Source: Cephalopachus bancanus
Lineage: Eukaryota > Chordata > Mammalia > Primates > Tarsiidae
NCBI GenBank assembly: GCA_027257055.1
Contig: JAPVLO010000133.1
Location: 2,356,001 to 2,420,000, forward strand
Length of the DNA stretch: 64,000 bases
Direction: 5' to 3'
Part shown: one piece after another, positions 57,199 to 64,000 of the stretch
Layout: each line of letters begins with the position of its first letter
Position numbering within the stretch: position 1 is the first letter of the stretch
Made by a program: the position numbers and the translations under genes
The notes under the pieces: model-generated
Seen by the model: the letters and a program-made list of their open reading frames with translations, nothing else
Told to the model about the DNA's origin: nothing
Databases searched by the model: none

Positions 57199-57487
57199 GG
57201 CGGGCTCGGTGGCTCAGCCTGTAATCCCGCGCCTTTGGGAGGCTGAGGTGAGTGGAATGGCTGAGCCCGCGGGTTCGAGACCCACCTGGGCAGTAAGACC
57301 TCATCTCTACAATAAATCAAAAAATCAGCCGGGCATGGTATCACATGCCTGTAATTCCGGCTACTCGGAAGGCTGAGGCAGAAGGATCGCCGGAGCCCAG
57401 CAGGTCGAGGCTGCGGTGGCCGGGAGTGGCCACTGCCCTTTAGTCTGGGCGACTGAGTAAGACTCCAACTCAAAAAAAAAAAAAAAA
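57199..57487 (+). mobile_element. Young lineage Alu with 17-bp duplication
   Basis: GGCGGGCTCGGTGGCTCAGC, CCCGCGGGTTCGAGACCCAC, the short GGCAGTAAGACC form, and the complete right arm with GTGGCCGGGAGTGGCCACTG. AAGAATACAGCAGACAA flanks it perfectly (57182-57198 and 57488-57504). It lies 220 bp from the previous Alu, in the same orientation and of the same subfamily. Confidence 0.96.
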
Positions 57488-57654
57488 AAGAATACAGCAG
57501 ACAATATTTGGTGTTACTACTTGGAGAACAGTATTGTCATACACCAAAAACAAATGTTAGCCAATTTTTCCATAGACAAAACTAAAAGGATTAGTGGACA
57601 AAGAAGTTTATATCATTGTAGTTTAAATACTTGAAAGTTTATTGTTAAAGTCAG

Positions 57655-57865
57655 CAGAGTGGCATGGTTAAAGGCATTGGTTTCAAAGTTAGTAAGGACC
57701 TTGGTACATCAAAGTCCAAGTTCTGCCCATGTAACTTTAGGTAACTTACTTAACCTAAATATCTTCATCTATAAATTCAGAAAAAAAACACACAATTTTC
57801 AGAAAGGTCTGTAAGCTCCTTACGACAAGCCCTACATATATAGATATTAAATAAATGATAATTCT
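57655..57865 (+). mobile_element. MIR SINE
   Basis: GAGTGGCATGGTTAAAGGCA, CCAAGTTCTGCCCATGTAAC, TTTAGGTAACTTACTTAACC and TATCTTCATCTATAAATTCA follow the core and tRNA-derived part of MIR. ATTAAATAAATGATAATTCT is the 3' end. This is ancient mammal-wide sequence with no lineage-specific information. Confidence 0.85.
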
Positions 57866-58928
57866 TATTAGAAAAATTCTGCCTTTTACGTCACAGAGTA
57901 TCAGACAAAAATAAACTTATGTTACTCAGAAGATCCCATTGAGTATAAGGAAAACTGTTCTCATCATGTGGTTAATTAAACACTCACCACACTAAACTTA
58001 GAGGTATATCTTCACACTTAAAGATCACCTCCCACCTCCGTTTCTGTAACTGGCAGTCATCCCAGATTCTCTTGAGAGTCTGCAAAAAAGTTTCCATCAA
58101 TTCTTAGTGCTGTCATCTACAAAATAAAAACACACCAAAAAAAGGTGTTTGTGTCAAACTAAGTTGAAGATCAAAATGCGAAGTCTGACTTTAAAAAGTT
58201 TTCTCTACCCTATGAATGATTAATTTTATAAAGAAGTGAAAATGAAAATCTTCTGCCCTGAGCACAAAGAATATAACCATTCCTGTGCTATAAATATCTG
58301 AGGCTGAATGGGAAGATACAGAAGGGAAAGGACAGTGAAACTCATGACATCTTTAAAAAGCCCTTTTCTTACAGGTTCTAAATCAAAAACAGATTATTCA
58401 CCAAAAGCTTTTTGATACCTTGAAGGGTTTCTTGGCTGTTTCTTTGGAAGCTATCACTCACCAGTTCACACTGATGCAACATTAGCTGTCACCATTCAGA
58501 GATGAACTTAAAATTGCTGCCACATGGATGGAAAATCAGTACCAGGAAGAAAGTGCCTTTGTAAACTCAGAAAACATATTTTCTTTAAAATGGAAAGGCT
58601 GACCATGTGATAAACGCTTTTCATATAATGGATAAAACCACTTGCAACTTCAAGAAGCATGCACAAGCCCTCTGAGACCAGCAGCTCTCAGACTGTTTTC
58701 TTCAGATCACATGCATGATTTAACTTTTCTGGATGCCTTCATAGAACTTACATCTAGCATTTCTCTCCTCATCTCCCCACTTCCTTTATTCTTCTGCTTC
58801 AAAGACGAGCAATTAAAATAACTTGTAAGTGAGAAAATAAGACTTTGAATTAAGATTAAAGGAGCTAAGGGTTATTCGGCAGACATTAGTTTGAGAATTG
58901 AAGTTTTTAAATGGGTAAAGTATGTTAT
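57866..58928. other. Unassigned interval
   Basis: About 1 kb of mixed composition. I recognise no repeat, RNA gene or exon with support. Confidence 0.4.
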
Positions 58929-58929
58929 G

Positions 58930-59180
58930 GTTGATTCAATTTAATTCAACAAATGTTTGTTGAACACCGAACATGTGCAGGGCTTTGTACTAAGCATCAT
59001 AAAGGAATATGAAGAAGAAACTAACAAAAAATTGACTTTCAAGGGACTTTAATATGAAAGGCAAATGTTTTAAAGCATGCACATAATTTGCAGTTAGTTA
59101 TAAATGCTCCGATGGATCTAAGAGAGATTCAGAAAGATAACTGGGGGAGAGGATGATGGTGAGAAACAAGCAAACACTTT
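58930..59180 (-). mobile_element. L2 LINE 3' end, minus strand
   Basis: TTCAACAAATGTTTGTTGAA, CACCGAACATGTGCAGGGCT, GTACTAAGCATCATAAAGGA and a decayed AAGTGC/ATAAATGCTCCGATGG region match the antisense L2 3' end. It is ancient. Confidence 0.7.
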
Positions 59181-59299
59181 TCATGGTTTTTTGAAAGTAT
59201 TTGTTTTGTTTTGTTTTGTTTGGGGTTTGTTTTGTTGTTGTTTTTTAATCAGAGAAGGCTAACTAAAGATGGATCTCACAGGTCAAGAATGTAATCTAA

Positions 59300-59596
<297 letters not shown>

Positions 59597-59611
59597 AAGA
59601 ATGTAATCTAA

Positions 59612-61030
<1,419 letters not shown>

Positions 61031-61035
61031 GGCAA

Positions 61036-61140
61036 TACATGCCCCGCCCCCCCCCCAAAAAAAAGTGACTAGAGAAAAAGTGGGAAGAACAGGATCAGTT
61101 TTTAGACAGGATGAGATTGACAGTCAGAAGAGGTCAAGTA
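61036..61140. other. C-tract and spacer between pseudogene and mariner
   Basis: A GCCCCGCCCCCCCCCC run at about 61041-61056 followed by A8. The low-complexity junction lies just after the pseudogene's tail. Confidence 0.6.
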
Positions 61141-62071
61141 CAAGATCTGACAATTAAGTTTACAAACTCACTACCATGTATTTACTTTGGCAGTACTATA
61201 CAAACAACTAGCTAAAGTTTCATAACCTTGGTGTGTCAGTGTCTCACAGCTGTGTTCAGGTCGATGTGCGGCAGTGTGTTACTGAGTGGTGTTCATGATT
61301 GGTACTGCATGTTGTTTGTTGTCACAAGAATTTCAGAGTTTGAATTAGAACAACAAACAAACATTAAATTTGTTGGTAAACTTGGCAAGAGTGGAAGTGT
61401 AATCAGGGACATATGGGTCCAAGTTTATGGGGATAATGCTATGAAGAAAACAGCAGTGTACAAATGTAATATACATTTCTCTGAAGGGAGAGAAAATGTC
61501 ACTGGTGAAGAGAAGTCAGGGCAGTCAGTAATGAGCAGAACTGATGAAAATATTGCAAAAATTCATTGGATTGTGCATCCAAATCATTGACTGACTGTGA
61601 GAAGCATAACAGACCAAATAAACATTGATAAAGAAACAAGAAAATCTTAACTGAAAATCTTGACTTGAGAAAGATGTGAACAAAAATTGTCCTGAAGCAT
61701 CTCTTGCATCAGGACAATGTACCAGTTCACACAGCACTGTCTGTGAGGGAGTTTTTTAATCAGTAAACAAATACCTGTTTTAAAACACCTTCCTACTCAC
61801 CTGATTTGGCCCCCAATGACTTTTCTCATTTCTTGAAGATAAAGGAAATAAAGGAAGACATTTTGATGAAAATCAGGGTATCAAGAGTAATAAGATGATG
61901 GTGCTGATGATCACTCCAGAAAAGAGTTCCAAAATTACTTTGACTAACCACTGGCGTCAGTGCACAACTTTTCAAGGGAGGTACTTCAAAAGTGACCATA
62001 ATGATATTCGGCAATGAGGTATGTAGCACTTTTTTCCAGGATGAGTTCATGAACTTAATTTTAAAACCTCA
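61141..62071 (+). mobile_element. Mariner copy 2, 931 bp, same internal deletion as copy 1
   Basis: Terminal repeats are CAAGATCTGACAATTAAGTT and the complement of TTCATGAACTTAATTTTAAA, flanked by TA (61139-61140 and 62072-62073). The transposase N-terminus is readable from about 61340: ELEQQTNIKFVGKLGKSGS, VQVYGDNAMKKTAVYKCNIH and SEGRENVTGEEKSGQSVMSR. After an in-frame stop, the sequence passes from TKIVLKHLLHQDN directly to VPVHTALSVREFF and YSPDLAPNDF. The first-Asp block is missing at the same point as in the copy at 52554-53488. Not functional. Confidence 0.93.
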
Positions 62072-62073
62072 TA

Positions 62074-63330
62074 TTATTAGACTGTTCGTTCATTCATCCA
62101 AATTTTGGGAGAACCTCTTAGGTGTCATACCAGTAGCAGGCATCTGGTATATGAAAATTAATGAACATAAACCAAAATATTTTAGCTTATTTTCTTAAGC
62201 TATAACAGAGTAATCCCATTTATTGTTTTATTGTGTGTTTTACTTTTCTAGAATATAATTTGGAATTAACCACACATTGAAATCTTCTGTTTTCATTCAG
62301 TCTGGAATTTTCATAATTCTATGAAAATGTTTGCTTTTGTCTAAAGTACCCATGTTCACAGGAATGTAAACACTGAGGGTAAAAGTATAAAGTGATATTT
62401 TTAGGTCATGATAATCAATAAAATATACAACAATCTTCAGTTAGTAAAAAATAGTGGAAAATTCTGGTGACTAACCTATTAAAAATTATGCAGTAGGAAT
62501 ATATGACTATTATGTTAGATGTTAGACTGCCCTAACCTTAAAATTTTGATGAGCTGAAATGAAGAACAATGAACAGCAAAATATGTAGTGCTGATATCTA
62601 GTAAGTGGATTACATTCATATCTTTGATAAGACGTGGAACTTTATTTTAGGGCCTTCATTGTGAACTTTCCCAGCTTGATTTAATAAAACTGTAGTATGT
62701 GAACATACAAACTAGTGCAAGAGTCATTACTTTCATTAAGAATATTACAGCGAATAAATTAGCCCAAAACAATAAAACCTGTGCAGTTGATATATGTAAG
62801 TCATTTACATCGTGTAGACTCATTTGGGGTAGGAAAGAATAAATGTGTTATGGTGGAGTTTCATTAGCACTTGCATTTCAATTGACTTCGAACTACACAA
62901 TAAGAATACAAAAGCAATAAATATCAACCATAAACAAGAATACCATACAGGCTTGTGAGTTTTTTTTTCCTAACAAGATGTTCTGTGCCATTACGCTCTA
63001 ATAGTCCTGCTGAATTTTCAATATGAAAAAAGCTAAGGAGGGGTGCCATGGTGCCATCACTGTATTCTGCAGCCATATTTTATCCTGCTTTATTATATCA
63101 CTCTGCATTCAAAGCTACATACATGATGATGCCTCATGGGAAATGCCGAGGATGCTTCAGGAAAGCTTGAATGCAATATAGAAGCATCTTCCTGCATTCC
63201 ATACCTGATGCTAAAGAGCTTGGTTCGGTTGCAAAATAAATGTCACTTAATAATGGAACGTCATAGCCACTGGATTTATAAGCCTGGGAATGTATTGGCA
63301 GATACAGTTATTTTAAAAAGGTATTTAAAA
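62074..63330. other. Unassigned AT-rich interval
   Basis: About 1.25 kb without a family I can name. The 70-codon frame at 63136-63348 is featureless. Confidence 0.4.
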
Positions 63331-63331
63331 A

Positions 63332-63600
63332 ATTTTTTTTTACTTTAAAGATGTGGAGTACAAGCCAGGATTGGGTACATAAGTGGTCTACGTACAAGTG
63401 ACGTTTTGGCCTCCCATTGTACCTCACTTAGCCTGGATTGAGATCATGCATCCTTATTGATGTTGTGTCCCCTGCCCTTCCCCTGGCAGTGTCCCACTAC
63501 TTCCAATCGTTTTTTTGTAGTTTTATGATAGATGTTCAGGGTCCACTTATGAGTGAGAACATGTAGTCCTCAGGTTCTTGTTTCTGTGAGATTATCGGAA
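63332..63600 (-). mobile_element. L1 3' end, minus strand
   Basis: In antisense: T-run and CTTTAAAGATGTGGAGTACA (3' end), then GGCAGTGTCCCACTACTTCC, GATAGATGTTCAGGGTCCAC, TTATGAGTGAGAACATGTAG and TTCTTGTTTCTGTGAGATTA, which is the ORF2 end. The 3' UTR differs from that of L1-B, so it is probably an older subfamily. The short frames overlapping it are ORF2-end shadows. Confidence 0.85.
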
Positions 63601-64000
63601 GGGCTCTGCTCACTGCAGTCTTGGGAGGAGAATAAAATCGATGAGATTTCCTCTGACAGCGGCCATGTGCTGCTCGTTTACAGTGCATCCTTTGGGGGAT
63701 ATGATTATTTTGTATTCTGTCTAGATCAGTATGATTAAACAAAAGAATTTATCTTCCATATCAGAAGGAGATTCTAGGTTTCAGTGTAGAATTAGTATTT
63801 TATTGACGGCCCAACAAAGGATAATAAGAACAAAGCAACACAAACAAATAGAAAATAATCCCTCTTGGAAGGAACACAGAAAAATTTAAAATGTTCATGG
63901 AATATAATACTTACAAGAACGAGCTTTTGAAGCTGCACTTGGGAAAGGGTGAACTGATACAGGGTGGGCCCACTGGTCACAGCTTTTGTGCCACCAGGAT
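63601..64000. other. Unassigned window end
   Basis: About 400 bp following the L1 3' end. The 61-codon plus-strand frame at 63553-63738 runs through this block but is unknown to me. The window edge prevents further judgement. Confidence 0.35.

Noticed and set aside
61228..61590. Mariner transposase as a domesticated gene
   Set aside because: The frame ends at a stop after the N-terminal domain, the first catalytic block is deleted, and terminal repeats with TA flanks show an ordinary dead element.

Overview
The window is non-coding primate DNA, about 40% or less G+C, and is mostly transposable-element remains. I see no intact protein-coding gene, no tRNA or rRNA gene and no CRISPR array. Primate origin is shown by dimeric 7SL-derived Alu elements and by young L1s. 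The Alus are not of the anthropoid type and also lack the right-arm signature usual in lemur and galago Alus. They share a distinctive right-arm end (a palindromic TGGCCGGGAGTGGCCA-like block, then GACTCCAACTC before the A-tail). My best inference is a tarsier, but that rests on recalled Alu signatures and should be tested against databases.

Layout. 1-8.5 kb: AT-rich unassigned DNA with three lineage Alus, old hAT fossils (MER5-like, MER20-like) and a 5'-truncated L1. 8.6-19.5 kb: an ancient L1M in minus orientation split by a nearly full-length L1 (L1-A, 10829-17840). L1-A's reverse transcriptase core is missing and replaced by a rearranged duplicate of downstream sequence. 19.5-25.5 kb: unassigned DNA, one Alu, an L1 3' end, and a Tigger4/Zombi-like DNA transposon carrying an L1 fragment. 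25.5-37.8 kb: the least repetitive part, with two (CA)n tracts, a 529-bp mariner deletion derivative, a local duplication with a 28-bp palindrome, and candidate conserved non-coding blocks. 37.8-50.9 kb: an ancient plus-strand L1M that served as a landing pad for a full-length L1 (L1-B, 39173-45687), a twin-primed inverted L1 and a further old insert, with two Alus stacked at one site just upstream. 50.9-54.5 kb: MaLR LTR pieces, L1M fragments, a 935-bp mariner and an L1 piece. 54.5-64 kb: three Alus, a MIR, an L2, an HMGN2 processed pseudogene split by half an Alu, a second 931-bp mariner, and an old L1 3' end.

No genes work together here. The biology is retrotransposition in trans (Alu, HMGN2 retrocopy) and in cis (L1), plus cut-and-paste relics. 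The observations I rate highest are: (1) a lineage-specific Alu whose two RNA polymerase III promoter boxes both match consensus, one through a 1-nt deletion relative to the human Alu; (2) two mariner copies carrying the identical internal deletion that removes the first catalytic Asp, implying an amplified non-autonomous subfamily; (3) the shuffled reverse-transcriptase region in L1-A; and (4) two separate inverted-duplication scars.
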